From Mesostigma viride (Eukaryota > Streptophyta > Mesostigmatophyceae > Mesostigmatales > Mesostigmataceae), in the NCBI GenBank assembly GCA_009746045.1, contig RPFO01000076.1, positions 1,114,114 to 1,178,113 on the forward strand: a stretch of 64,000 bases of DNA, given 5' to 3'. The translations under genes and the position numbers were made by a program. The notes under the pieces were generated by a model. The model ran no database searches. It worked only from the letters and a program-made list of their open reading frames with translations, and was not told the origin of the DNA. The stretch's first letter is position 1. Every line of letters begins with the position of its first letter. This document shows, one piece after another, positions 40,004-50,285 of the stretch.

Positions 40004-40942
40004 AGTTGAGATTGAGAATGATGTTTGCAAGAATGCGGCACTAGGTGCCTGGGTTTATTATCAATTTATATGTTTACAAGTCATGTTTGCAACCCCAAGA
40101 TTGCGATAGGCCTTATCGACATTGCACCAATCACATTTCATGTGCATTAGCGATTTCCAAGAGGCACACTGAACTAGCGTTACGCCAGCGTTGCACAATG
40201 CTTCTAGACGCTTCTAGAACCATTTACAAATATCCATTAGAGGCAACCAAGACAAGGGTGGGTGGGTGGGGAGCAAAGAAAGAGGCCGACAAAACCAGCC
40301 AGAGCGGCTTTTAGTCGCAAAACCTCCCTTATCCCTAGCTAACTGACGTCATTAAACCCTTATGTTCAGTGATGCTAGTAAGACGCTAACCGTACAGACC
40401 GGGGGTAGAATATCCCGAATCTGCACGGCTAGTATTAAATAATGCGTAGGTTGTTCTTTTCAGGGGCACTGCACCTCACGCCCCGTTCCGCCCGGGTATA
40501 ATCAACCCAAGCGCGGAACGCACATTTTATTTAATTCATTTTTCAACCATGCACTATACTGCATCTACTAATCACAAAAGCTCTAGCCAAACAGCTACGA
40601 GAAATCACTACGACATATAAGCCGCTCATCCAGCGGCCTCTTGTTCCCGCATTCACGTATAGAAGAAAGTCCGTTCAAAGAACCCCGATTAGCAGGGAAT
40701 ATTGCCGTATTTTTCTTCCCGCTGAAGGGGTGTTTTATCTCATCAATCCTTGGCACGACTTCAACAGCCTGACCGACAGTCAGTGTGACCACTAATTATA
40801 ATGCATCAACTTGGCTATACTGCCACCATGGTCATGCACACAAGCTGTGTGCAGCAATTGTGAGTATTGTTTCACAGATTTACATTCCATTATGCATGCA
40901 CCAGTTTATACACGCATTTCGGTCATGCAACAGATTGCAACT
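40004..40942 (-). repeat. 5' LTR of element C
   Basis: A 939-bp LTR defined by its outer identity with 35143-35255 and by terminal AGTTG/CAACT inverted repeats. The inner end is followed by CGTACTCAAAAGC (minus strand, 39991-40003), as in B. The right half is only inferred, because the 3' copy is truncated. It holds no gene. A GGGT-rich run lies at 40256-40271. Confidence 0.75.
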
Positions 40943-41929
40943 GGCATCCCACGAACAGCCAAAGTCTCCCTAAAAAATGTGTTCTTGATGCACGTTTGAT
41001 GCACGGGAGCTAATCCAAAGATGTTCCCCAAGGAAATACAGGGAGAGCCTGTGGGGAAAACAGGGGGGAAGCTGCATTGCGGATAATGACCCACTGTATA
41101 TGCTCCCGACCCGTTGCCGACCGAAAGCAAATGGTAAGAAACTACCTGGACGGTAATGATGTAATGGAAAGACGTAAGAAGCTTTCCCGAACCGACAGAA
41201 GGACGACAAAGCGCAGCGTGTAAGGCAGAGGCAGCTGCGTGTTGCTGAAAATGACGTGACCAAAACGGTTGCCGATCATGAAAAACCGGACCTCCATCCC
41301 GTTGCTGACGGAAACACAGTGTAGAGACGCGGCCTGGCTTGGAAGCAGGACAGTCGATGGAAAAACGTTAGACGAGCTTCCCAACCAAAGTACTTACATA
41401 AAAATGCAGCGGTAGAGACTGCAGCCTGCCTGCAGTGCAGGAACGCCAACCAGAAGCGAAGGGTTCCTGCGAAATAGAAGGAGACAGGCCGGAATGCAGA
41501 GGGTAAAGTATTCCTTGGATGACGTTACGACTCGAAGTGGGTAAAAAATGGAAGTGGCCGACTGAAAAGTCGCTGGCATTTCTGCCCTGGATGGAAACGT
41601 TGGGTAAGTAAATCGACCCATTAGCAATAAAATGGGAGGAGCGCCCAGACAAAACAACCGCAGCTTACCCAAGCGAGATAAACTCTTTCTTGACAGTCGT
41701 CCATGCAACGTCGGCCAGCCCGGGCCAGGTAGCTGCCGCAGCCATGCCGCACCAGAATTCGAATTTTGTGCCCGGCAACGTTCCTAAAATTCAGAAATGG
41801 CTGGGCCGACGGCCGACGCTTGGCCCGTGGCCCGTGGCCCGTGGCCCATGGCCCGTCGCCCGTGTTTTTACGTGCCTGCGCCTGGCCTGCCCTGTTACGC
41901 CCGAGCGCCGCGCCCAGCCTTGCGCACTC
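40943..41929. other. Spacer between elements C and D, no gene seen
   Basis: Nothing supports a coding region. The AT-rich left half gives way to a GC-rich right half that contains a 7-bp tandem repeat at 41820-41864. No target duplication of C can be checked, because its left end is missing. Confidence 0.5.
41820..41864. repeat. Tandem repeat, 7-bp unit GGCCCGT
   Basis: About six imperfect copies (variants GGCCCAT, CGCCCGT). Confidence 0.8.
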
Positions 41930-42362
41930 TGTCAGAAGTATCGATACACCTGCCCAGGAATAAGTAAATAGTTTGATCAAAGTATTTACATTTGTGGCAG
42001 AAATTAGATACTGACTAGACTAGATGTTGTGGAGTTGTACGGAATGAGTTTTCCGTCAAGGAATAATTAGTCCTTGTGTTAGCTGGTTTGCTACTTGGAC
42101 AATTGTGTTGTGATTGGTCATAACTTGTGTAGACCACGTGGTGGACACGCAGTGAACACACGTGGCGTGTGGCATGCACACTCTGCTACTGTCCGCTAGC
42201 TCGTCATTTGTATATAATGACGTGACCATTTTCATTTGGTCTCTCTCACGATCGATCTCGCACTGCTTCCAGCAGCTGGTTTTCTGGCCGAGGCCAACAT
42301 TTTCGAGGATGAGCAAGTTTGCCGTATGATATTATAAAGAATAAATTTGTGTTATTCTGACA
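41930..42362 (+). repeat. 5' LTR of element D
   Basis: Starts TGTCAGAAGTATCG, ends TTATTCTGACA. It has a TATA-like TATATAA at 42211-42217 and AATAAA at 42340-42345, consistent with promoter and polyadenylation functions inside the LTR. Confidence 0.92.
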
Positions 42363-42378
42363 TGGTATCGGATTTATC
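42363..42378 (+). promoter_or_regulatory. Primer binding site of element D
   Basis: TGGTATCGGATTTATC directly follows the LTR. The first seven bases match the usual plant initiator-tRNA site TGGTATC. Confidence 0.75.
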
Positions 42379-42676
42379 ATACGCATCCGGTTCGCGGTCT
42401 TTCTACCTGCGTTAAAACCGTTTCGGTGCGCACCTGGCCGGTGCTGCTCCACTGTTGTCACTGGATATTTTGGCAAATTTCGCCTTTTGTGGTACGTTTT
42501 GCCTTGGTCGTAGCGCCTACCAGCCTCGACCATCGAAGACCCGCGTTCGGTTCCCGGCAGGTAGTTTGTGTTTTTTTTTTTTTTTACCTTTTCGTCTCTT
42601 CGGCTCCGGCATTCATCGGTCTTATTTCTACGACTCCGGCTTCCGGTTTGTTTGTTTTTTGGGACGTCGTCTACAT

Positions 42677-43495
42677 ATGATGGCCATGTCAACGCGAGCT
42701 GCCACAGCTGCAGCCGCCGCAGCCGCCCGCGCCACAGCCGCCGGCGCCGCTGCCGCAGGGCTGGCTGCCCTCACCGCTGCCCGGGAGGCAGCGGCCGCAG
42801 GCGATACAGAGGGGCTGGCCGCCGCTCTGGACGCCGCCACCAGCGCCACGGCCGGCCTGGTGCCCCCGCCGTCTAGCACAGACGTGGGGGATGGGGACGT
42901 GATGCCTACTACAGCAACGGCGGCTGTCGGCCCCGACTTGTCCACCCATGACGTTTGCACGGCGTTCTTGCGTGATCTTCGTATCGTCACCAAGTTCGAC
43001 GGCTCCGACGCGGCCAAGTTCGTTCCCTTTAAAGACCATTTCGTCAGCTTGGCCGAGCTTCGCCCACGTCTCGCCGACGTGTTGACTGGACGTGTCCATA
43101 ATGTCCCAACCGACCGTCTCCTGTACGTCGGATTCATGGGCGTTTTGGATGGCGCGGCCCGCCAGTTACTGACCACCCTGCCTGACGACCAACACTGGGG
43201 CAGCTTGGTCCTGGCCAAGCTGATTCAAACATACGAGCAGCCCAAGCTCACCCAGTCCCGGCGGATGGCCCTCCATCGGCAGATGGTCCGGATCGAGCAG
43301 TCTTCCCGCGAGACCATCCCGCAGTATTTCACTCGCGCCGAGCTCCTCGCCGCTGAGCTGCGGGTTACAGGTGTGGCGTTCTCGGAAGCGGACTTCGTTG
43401 CCGCTGTCCTGGCCGGCCTCCGTGTAGAATACCGGCCGGCCCTCGTCGCTCTTCGCATTGATGACGACGCGAGCCTCCCTGTTGTGCCCAGCAGC
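42677..43495 (+). CDS. gag: Element D Gag
   Basis: The first good start is ATG ATG at 42677 (MMAMSTRAATAAAA). The frame is open upstream, but that includes a T18 run in the leader. An Ala-rich N-terminus is followed by a copia-type Gag core (IVTKFDGSDAAKFVPFKDHFVSLAE, ALHRQMVRIEQSSRETIPQYFTRAELLAAELR). The frame shifts near 43485-43495. The remainder (LMEEEDIL..., Gly/Arg-rich, CCHC knuckle CPVCDKPGHTVDTC) is read in the next frame. Confidence 0.87.
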
Positions 43496-43497
43496 TC

Positions 43498-45545
43498 ATG
43501 GAGGAGGAGGACATCCTCCAGGGTGGCGTCTCTTCCTCTGCTGACTCTGCTCATGCATACCACACCTCCGGCCGGGGGCGCGGTCTGGGGCGGGCGGGCG
43601 GCCGCGGTGGCCGCGGCAACGGCGACGGCAATTACGGCACCGGCCCGGGCCACAGCAACGGCAATGCCGCCAACACTGGGAGGGGTCGTGGGGGGCGCGG
43701 GGGGCGCGCTGGCCCTCACTCTGGTGATCGAGGTGGTGGCAGTGGGGGGGGGGGCAATGGGCAGGGCCGCGGGCCCCCTTGCCCGGTCTGCGATAAGCCG
43801 GGTCATACCGTCGACACGTGTTGGACGAAGTACCCTGCCCAGCGTCCCTCCCACGTCCGTGACGGCAACTCCGCGCGCGCTAACCACACCGCGGCAGATA
43901 CTCCTCCGCCTCCTCTGGTGGATCCGACGTACGCCTATGCCACTGGCGCTGGCTACGGGTTCTCTCCTCTTGGCCGGCCGATCCAGCATCTGCGCTCTGG
44001 AGGGGGCCTCCAGGCGTGTGCCACAGAGGCCCTGGCGTCTCGCTGCCCGGCTGCCGCATCGCCGACAGCTCCTGCGCAGGTCGAATGGGTCATTGACAGC
44101 GGCGCGAGTCGCCACATGACGCCCCATCTTGAGGACTTTGGCCCCGGTCTGTCACATGAGGCGCAGCTGCCCATTACTGGCTCAGGTGGCAACATGACGG
44201 CTCACGGCTGGGGGGCTGTGAACCTGAGGCTGGGATCCCACGTGATCCCGCTGTTCGACTCCCTTTACGTCCCGGCCCTTCACGCGCGATTGCTGTCCGT
44301 TCATGGGTTGCTGGCTGCCGGACATCATGTGGATTTTGCGGCCTGCAGCATTACTTTCCAGGAGCACGGTCGTGCTGTCAGCTTCCCACTAGAAGCAAGG
44401 GACGGCGTCTACCTCCTGTGCGCCCCGGCTGACTACGTCCTGGCGACGAAGGTCCAGGCTGAAGAGGAGATGAAGTGGCATCTCCGCCTGGGTCATGTAA
44501 GCCGCGACCGCATCGCCCGCCTGCAAGCCATCCCGGACTCCGGCATGTCTGTGGCGGGCCCTGCGGCGCCCCTCTGCCCTGCCTGCCCGGCTGGGCACAT
44601 GCGCTGCTGCAGCTTCCCGCCCAGCAACCGGCCCCGTGAAACCGTGCCGCGTCGTCACTTGCACTGCGATCTGTTCGGGCCTATGCGGACGCCTGCTCAC
44701 GGCGACATGCGGTACGTCCTCGGCCTAACGGACGAGGCCACCCGGTTTCGTTGGACCTACCTTTTGCCCACCAAGGACGCAGCCCCCGCCAGCTTGCGCA
44801 CTTTCCTTGCCCGGGAGGTCAAGCCTTTCCGCCAGGGCGACATCACGCTGCGTTCGGATAACGACAGTGTCTTTCAAGGCGGTCCCTGGCGCAATGTCTG
44901 TGCCGAGTTCGGCGTTCACCAGGAATTTTCCTCGCCCTACTACGTTCCCCAGCAGAACGGTGTCGCTGAGCGTTCGTGGGGGGTTACGGCCAGCATGGCC
45001 ATCAGCCTGCTCGCCCATGCCGGGCTCGCCAAGGAGTTCTGGGGGTTCGCGTTTGAGTGCGCGACATTCCTCCTGAACCGGCTGCCTTGTGTCAGCAACG
45101 CAGACTCGGCGACGCCCTACTACCTGCTGAACGGCCGTCACGCTTGCCTGACGCACTTGCGCGTATTTGGCTGCCACGCGCACGTCATCGTGGAGGAGGC
45201 CCAAGAGAAGCTGTCTCCCCGCACGGAGTTAGCTGTCTTTGTGGGCTACCACCTGGAGTCTCCGGGCTACCGCTTCTGGCTGCCCGACCAGCGGAAGGTG
45301 ATCGTCCGCAAGCACGCGTGGTTTGACGAGCAGTGGCGGTCTCGGCCATGGCCGGCCCGGCAGTACCTTCCGGTGGCCCCTTACGACACGCCGGGGCCTT
45401 GGCCCCCCGTAGCCCGTTTTTTGGCTGCGGATGTCTTTCCGGAGGAGCTGCTGCGGGCTGCCCCGTTGCTCCTGTCTTCTGCCCCTTCGGAGGACTCGAC
45501 GGCTCAGCCGGCGGCGTCCGGGTCTACCGTTAGCATCGATCGGCG
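43498..45545 (+). CDS. pol: Element D Gag end, protease and integrase
   Basis: After the Gag knuckle the frame encodes a canonical copia protease (WVIDSGASRHMT), GAG-pre-integrase zinc domain (HLRLGHVSRDRIARL; CPAC) and integrase core with Asp in HCDLFGPM, Asp in LRSDNDSVF and Glu in QNGVAERSWGV. The typical copia phrase AVFVGYHLESPGYRFWLP follows. The frame is open to 45687, but from about 45545 the true reading passes to the next frame. Confidence 0.9.
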
Positions 45546-46860
45546 GCACGCCGGAGCCCTACGTGCTCCCCCCGGCCGCTGCGGCCGCCATCAAGGCTCT
45601 CGTGCGGACCCCACCTGCTTCACCCGCTGCAGCCTCTGCCGCCTCCCCACCTGCGCCCACCGGCTTGCACCACACTCTGTCTGGTGAGGGTGGGCCCTAC
45701 ACGCCAGTGTGCCCTGCGTCCCTTTCAGACGCTAGTGGGCCTGACACGCCAGTGCGCCTTTCGTCCCTTTCAGCCGCTAGTGGGCCTGCCACGCCGGTGC
45801 GCTCTGCGCCTGTGTCGGACGGCCGCGGGCCTGCCACCCCTGTCCGCTCTCCGCCGCCCTCGGACGACCTGACGAGCACGGCTGACGGTTACCCGTCTCG
45901 CCCGCCTGGCTTTTCTGGCTCGGCGTCGTCAGGGGGTCGCCCGCCTGGCTTTTCTGGCTCGGCGTCGTCAGGGGGTCGCCCGCCTGGCTTTTCTGGCTCG
46001 GCGTGGTCAGGGGGTCGTCTGCCTGGCTTTTCTGGCTCGGCATCGTCAGGGGGTCGCCCGCCTGGCTTTTCCGGCTCCGCGTCTTCAGGGGGGCGCCCGC
46101 CTGGTTTTCCCACCCCGGCGTACTCTCAGGGCAGTGCCGATTACCCTGCGCCTTTCGGGGCTCCCTCCTTTCGGCCCCCTGCTGACGGCTTCGAGCTGGC
46201 CTCTTGGGCCGATGGGTACACTTGGGGGTCGGGCTCGCACCCTCTGGAGCCCCCGGCTAAGGCTCCGCGGCTTTTCGCGAACTACACCGCGCTCCGCGAG
46301 ATGTGCGACGTTGTCGCCTACCACAGCCAGGTTGCGGATGTTCCCTCCACTCCCCCCGCCGCCCTTCGGCAGCCGGCATGGCGCCAGGCCATGGAGAGTG
46401 AGTTGACGAGCCTCCGCGAGCACAATGTCTATCAGCCCATGTCTGTGCATGACCTCCCGCCTGGCGCCAAGGTCCTCCCCACCAAGTGGGTGTTTGCCCG
46501 CAAGACCGACGGCCGTGCCAAGGCTCGTTTTGTGTGCAAGGGCTTTGCGCAACGTGAGGGGCTGGACTTCGGTGAGACCTTTGCTCCCACCGTCCGCGCG
46601 GGCACTGTACGCATGGGCTTGGCTCATGCGAGCACTGCTGGACATCCAATCTGGCAGCTGGATGTCCGCACCGCCTTCCTGTACGCGCCTCTGGATGAGG
46701 AAGTCTACGTTCTTCCCCCCAAGGGATTTGAGGAGCGGGATGCCTCCGGGCAAGTGCTCCTCTGGCTGCTCAAGCGGAGCCTGTATGGCCTCAAGCAGGC
46801 GCCACGGAACTGGCATCAGACGCTGCGCGAGCACCTCGTGCAGGAGACGGCCGTGCCATC
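45431..46860 (+). CDS. pol: Element D linker repeat and reverse transcriptase N-terminal part
   Basis: The frame carries a Pro/Ser-rich linker with tandem RPPGFSGSASSGG repeats, then copia RT: WRQAMESELTSLREHNVY, LPTKWVFARKTDG, KARFVCKGFAQREGLDFGETFAPTV, IWQLDVRTAFLYAPLDEEVYV and LLKRSLYGLKQAPRNWH. After about 46860 it goes out of register. The next frame (from 46882) carries HVDD. Confidence 0.88.
45898..46108 (+). repeat. 39-bp tandem repeat in element D pol
   Basis: About five copies of a 39-bp unit encoding RPPGFSGSASSGG, with single-residue variants (W for S, L for P), sit between integrase and RT. Confidence 0.9.
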
Positions 46861-46881
46861 CAGAGCAGGACGGACACCTGC

Positions 46882-47478
46882 TTGTTCCTGTACACCGGCG
46901 GGTTCGCTTTCGTGCATGTGGACGACCTCTTGGTCTCTCACTCCTCTGCGGCGTGGCTGTCCCAGTGGATGCAGCAGGTGTCTCACCGGTTCCAGATCAC
47001 TGAGTCTGACGCGCCCTCCTTGTTCCTCGGGGTCTCTATGGACATCGACTCGACGGCGCACACGGTGTTCCTGCATCAGGGCCCCTACATCGATGCCCTC
47101 GCAGAACGCTTTCGGGCGGTGCGGACGCCCATTACTCCCCACACCCCCCGTGGCGAGGGGGGGCTGCTGAGTGCGGACGACAAACGCACTTACCAAAGCC
47201 TCACCGGGGCATTCATGTACGCAATGCGGTGGACACGGCCTGACCTGGCATATGTGGTCAACGTGCTGGCCCAGCACATGCAGAACCCGGCGGAGGCCCT
47301 TCTTGCCCTGGCATACCGGGTGTTGCAGTACTTGGTGCATACCAAGGGCCTGGGCGTACTCTATCAGGGTGAGGGGGGAATGTTGGCCTACTCCGACGTG
47401 GACTGGGCTAACGACCCTGTGGACCGACGGTCGGTCACGGGGAACGTGGTCATGTACCGCGGTGCTGCTGTGGAGTGA
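46882..47478 (+). CDS. pol: Element D RT C-terminal part and connection
   Basis: The frame begins MFLYTGGFAFVHVDDLLVS (RT catalytic box HVDD) and continues SLFLGVSMDID, YQSLTGAFMYAMRWTRPDLAYVV and AYSDVDWANDPVDRRSVTG (RNase H start), and then stops. The homologous reading passes into the next frame near 47470. Confidence 0.88.
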   Translation: MFLYTGGFAFVHVDDLLVSHSSAAWLSQWMQQVSHRFQITESDAPSLFLGVSMDIDSTAHTVFLHQGPYIDALAERFRAVRTPITPHTPRGEGGLLSADDKRTYQSLTGAFMYAMRWTRPDLAYVVNVLAQHMQNPAEALLALAYRVLQYLVHTKGLGVLYQGEGGMLAYSDVDWANDPVDRRSVTGNVVMYRGAAVE

Positions 47479-47848
47479 AACAGCCGCCAGCGGCAAGCAG
47501 CAGACCGTGGCCCTGTCGAGCTGCGAGGCCGAGTACATGGCCCTAGGGGGTGTCACGCAGCAGGTGGTCCCCCTGATCACCATCGCAAGGGAGCTGGGCG
47601 ATCTGACTCCTGGGCCAATTCCAGTGTACTCTGACAACACAGGTGCGGTTGCGCTGACGCGTGACCCCGTCCATCCGAAGAGGACGAAACACATCGATGT
47701 GAAGTATCACTACATCCGTGAGAAGGTGGCCGATGGCACCATCCAGGTGATTCACCTCCCTGGGGTGGACATGATCGCCGACATGCTTACCAAGGCACTT
47801 CCTGAGCCACGTTTTGTGATGCTCAGGGACAAGATGATGGGCATATGA
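47479..47848 (+). CDS. pol: Element D RNase H C-terminal part
   Basis: The frame has KQQTVALSSCEAEYMALGG, VYSDNTGAVALTRDPVHPKRTKHIDVKYHYIRE and DMLTKALPEPRF, the usual end of copia Pol, and stops at 47848. From 47849 to 47982 no gene is seen (3' UTR). Confidence 0.9.
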
Positions 47849-47982
47849 GCCATCTGTCAGTGCTGCCCTGTTGACCGGTGTGGTCGGCACTCTGGGACAG
47901 CAGTGTAATGTCTGAGTGCTGAGTGCTGCATTATCAGGAATAGCACTTAGTGTGGCATGGCAATCATGATGGCATGTGTACC

Positions 47983-47991
47983 GAAGGGGGG
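47983..47991 (+). promoter_or_regulatory. Polypurine tract of element D
   Basis: GAAGGGGGG ends directly before the TGTCAGAA of the 3' LTR. Confidence 0.8.
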
Positions 47992-48266
47992 TGTCAGAAG
48001 TATCGATACACCTGCCCAGGAATAAGTAAATAGTTTGATCAAAGTATTTACATTTGTGGCAGAAATTAGATACTGACTAGACTAGATGTTGTGGAGTTGT
48101 ACGGAATGAGTTTTCCGTCAAGGAATAATTAGTCCTTGTGTTAGCTGGTTTGCTACTTGGACAATTTTGTTGTGATTGGTGATAACTTGTGTAGACCACG
48201 TGGTGGACACGCAGTGAACACACGTGGCGTGTGGCTGGGCATGCACACTAGTCTGCTACTGTCCGC
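47992..48266 (+). repeat. Truncated 3' LTR of element D
   Basis: Identical to the first part of the 5' LTR except a few changes and two 3-bp insertions near 48234 and 48250. Similarity stops after CTGTCCGC at 48266. The last 160 or so bases, including R-U5 signals, are missing and replaced by palindromic sequence. Confidence 0.88.
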
Positions 48267-48835
48267 GGACCATATTTTTCAGACTCATGAGTCTGGATGC
48301 GCATCCAGACTCACCCGAGCCTAGTGGCGCGGTACTCCAAGCAGGTCCGTAGCAGGTCCGTAGCCTGCATACACGGCTCGCCCCTGGGCGGCGTGGGACA
48401 CAACAACAACAACAACAAGGCTCGCCTGTCGGCCGGTGGGCCTGCGGGCGCGTAAATTACTCAATTAGGCGCCGTAAGTGCAAGACAGCAGACCCCCGGC
48501 AGCCATGGCGGGAGAAACATTCCGGATATTAACGGGGGCGGCATGGACATTTACCTAAACGTAGATCGACGTTTCAATATCTTGTTTCTAAGCATGCAAG
48601 TTATCATTAATTTCAATCCGATAGATAAGGCATTTTATCATGGATTTTCTCCAGAGCTTGACAGTGTTTGTCGTGGACGACTGGTCCAATCCAGTAAATC
48701 AATCGGCATTACTATCGATTGTTCCTTTGGATTGCTGCATTTGCCAATTGAGCTTCACTTCGAAGAGTGATATTGCCTTGTTATGTTGCCAGGCGGAGCA
48801 AATGTTGCCACTGAGGCGAGTTACCGTCTATGTTA
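48267..48835. other. Spacer between elements D and E, no gene seen
   Basis: No supported coding region. It starts with two overlapping palindromes (48280-48311), contains a short CAA run (48400-48418), and ends at the 143-bp direct repeat flanking element E. Confidence 0.5.
48280..48311. repeat. Overlapping perfect palindromes at the D truncation point
   Basis: 48280-48295 (CAGACTCATGAGTCTG) and 48290-48311 (an 11-bp arm palindrome centred on GATGC/GCATC) are both perfect and share six bases. They lie 13 bases beyond the truncated D LTR and could be the end of an inserted element or a rearrangement hotspot. Confidence 0.75.
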
Positions 48836-48978
48836 TGTCGCGTCTGCGTGCCACAATCTCCGGCGCCACCATGGCGGCTGGCCACTCAGCTTAATTTGGT
48901 AAAACCCAAATGAGCTGAGCTGATGTGCCTGCCTTAACTGCATGCCCTGTGGGGTGGGCGAGGACCTGTCCCATGATT
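48836..48978. repeat. 143-bp direct repeat X', outside the left LTR of E
   Basis: Starts TGTCGCGTCTGCG and ends CCCATGATT. No difference from 50117-50259 was seen. The two copies flank the left LTR of E almost exactly at its edges. Confidence 0.9.
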
Positions 48979-50115
48979 AAAGAAAGGAGGGCTCTCAGCC
49001 GAGGACAAGGAACTGTCCCTCGTGCCTGATAACCACCTTATTGCCTCCCCTGCTATAGAATAATGCTTTCAAAACACATACTTTGCACAGTCTGATGATG
49101 AAGCCGCACATGCGGAGTTTATTGAGAAAGTTAATACAATTACAACACGTTGATAGTCTCAATATCGATGCACTCCATGCTCACGAGCCCGCAGTTAGGC
49201 AGCGCTCCATGACATGCTACCGGCCTTGCTCCCAAGGAAAGGGAGAAACACGAAGGCCACTAACGAGAGACTCGAAGAGACTACACGCTGCGTGAGAGTC
49301 CTCTTCGACTATGAACCAAACCATTCGTCATGCCACACGCATGACACACGCCACACTTGTCAGTCCAGCCAGGAATGCCAAAACTATCTTGCTGCCTGAA
49401 CCATGCGAATAGAAACCGCATTCCAGTTGCCGTCCTGGCTTTCTACCACACATGCCAACAAAAGCAGGAAGGCATCCCGACAAATCTAAATTGCTACCCT
49501 GTTGCCGATCTCATCTCCTAGAGGCTCCGGCATTTCTGTCCCTGGGAATGTCCGACATTGAGTCACGTCCAGCAAGGTCGAAGCATAATATCCTTCAGAC
49601 AATCTGCACGCTCACACCTTGCGTGTGAGTGGCCCAGCAAACATTGCGTCTAATCGTTCCTTTCTAGAAGAAATCCCTTTTTAGGGCTGCCAGCGATTTC
49701 GCATTCATTCCAGCGATCTGGCTCCGCACCGCAAATTGTCCTTTTCCATTTTCTGTCCAGTCCTCATAACGTTGACCCGCTATTCTACACCACAAAGACA
49801 CCTGGCCTGTCAATAGCCTCGGCGCTGTTGAAGTCCAGCAGTCCAGCTTCAGCTCCAGCTGTCCACTAACACGCGTATGATCCTCTCGACGCTGCACACT
49901 TGTGCTGCCGTCCGCTCAAGTCAGTGCTGCGCGCCCAGCTGTGCCTGGCCCGGCGCGCGTGCACGTACACTTTCGTCCGCTCTTATGCTGCAAGTGCTAG
50001 TGTCCCCCCCGGTCACTAGCCTTTGTCGAAAATGCGTAGAAGACAAATTCCTTGCGCACGTCACCGGTCTTGTGCATAGTGGGCGCCCGGATGACATAGC
50101 GCGCGTCCGTGACAG
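48979..50115 (-). repeat. 3' LTR of element E
   Basis: Direct repeat of 58429-59566. Plus-strand start AAAGAAAGGAGGG (preceded by T in both copies), end CCGTGACAG. The termini lack a clear TG/CA pair. A 77-codon frame at 49664-49897 is present in both copies but shows no protein signature. Confidence 0.88.
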
Positions 50116-50116
50116 C

Positions 50117-50259
50117 TGTCGCGTCTGCGTGCCACAATCTCCGGCGCCACCATGGCGGCTGGCCACTCAGCTTAATTTGGTAAAACCCAAATGAGCTGAG
50201 CTGATGTGCCTGCCTTAACTGCATGCCCTGTGGGGTGGGCGAGGACCTGTCCCATGATT
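50117..50259. repeat. 143-bp direct repeat X, between the E polypurine tract and left LTR
   Basis: Appears identical to 48836-48978. It lies exactly between the C-run (PPT on the minus strand) and the LTR. Confidence 0.9.
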
Positions 50260-50268
50260 CCCCCCCTC
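50260..50268 (-). promoter_or_regulatory. Candidate polypurine tract of element E
   Basis: The minus strand reads GAGGGGGGG. It abuts repeat X, not the LTR, which is unexpected if X is not part of the LTR. Confidence 0.55.
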
Positions 50269-50285
50269 GCTGGCGACCGGCCCCA

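Larger units (their letters stand above)
35143..40942 (-). mobile_element. Element C: degenerate copia-type element, host of B1
   Basis: C is read on the minus strand: 5' LTR 40004-40942, gag 39023-39979, pol pieces 39050-35473, 3' UTR, PPT, and a 113-bp remnant of the 3' LTR (35143-35255) identical to 40830-40942. The 3' LTR is cut exactly where the B1 5' LTR begins, so B1 inserted into it. C shares the INT-PR-RT-RH order, AGTT/AACT LTR ends, CGTACT internal start and PPT style of the B elements, but its proteins are only distantly related. Confidence 0.87.
41930..48266 (+). mobile_element. Element D: Ty1/copia element, frameshifted
   Basis: D has a 433-bp 5' LTR with 8-bp terminal repeats TGTCAGAA/TTCTGACA, a TGGTATCGG primer site, gag, then pol in standard copia order (protease DSGAS, integrase, RT, RNase H), a G-rich polypurine tract and a 3' LTR cut at 48266. 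At least four frameshifts break gag-pol. It belongs to a different copia lineage from B and C, with canonical protease and HVDD RT box. Confidence 0.92.

Noticed and set aside
40943-41929. Possible host gene in the only long spacer among the elements
   Set aside because: Short overlapping frames only, with no conserved motif or splice-like structure that I could support.
49664-49897. 77-codon frame repeated at 59114-59347
   Set aside because: Part of the element E LTRs. Repetition is explained by the LTR pair.
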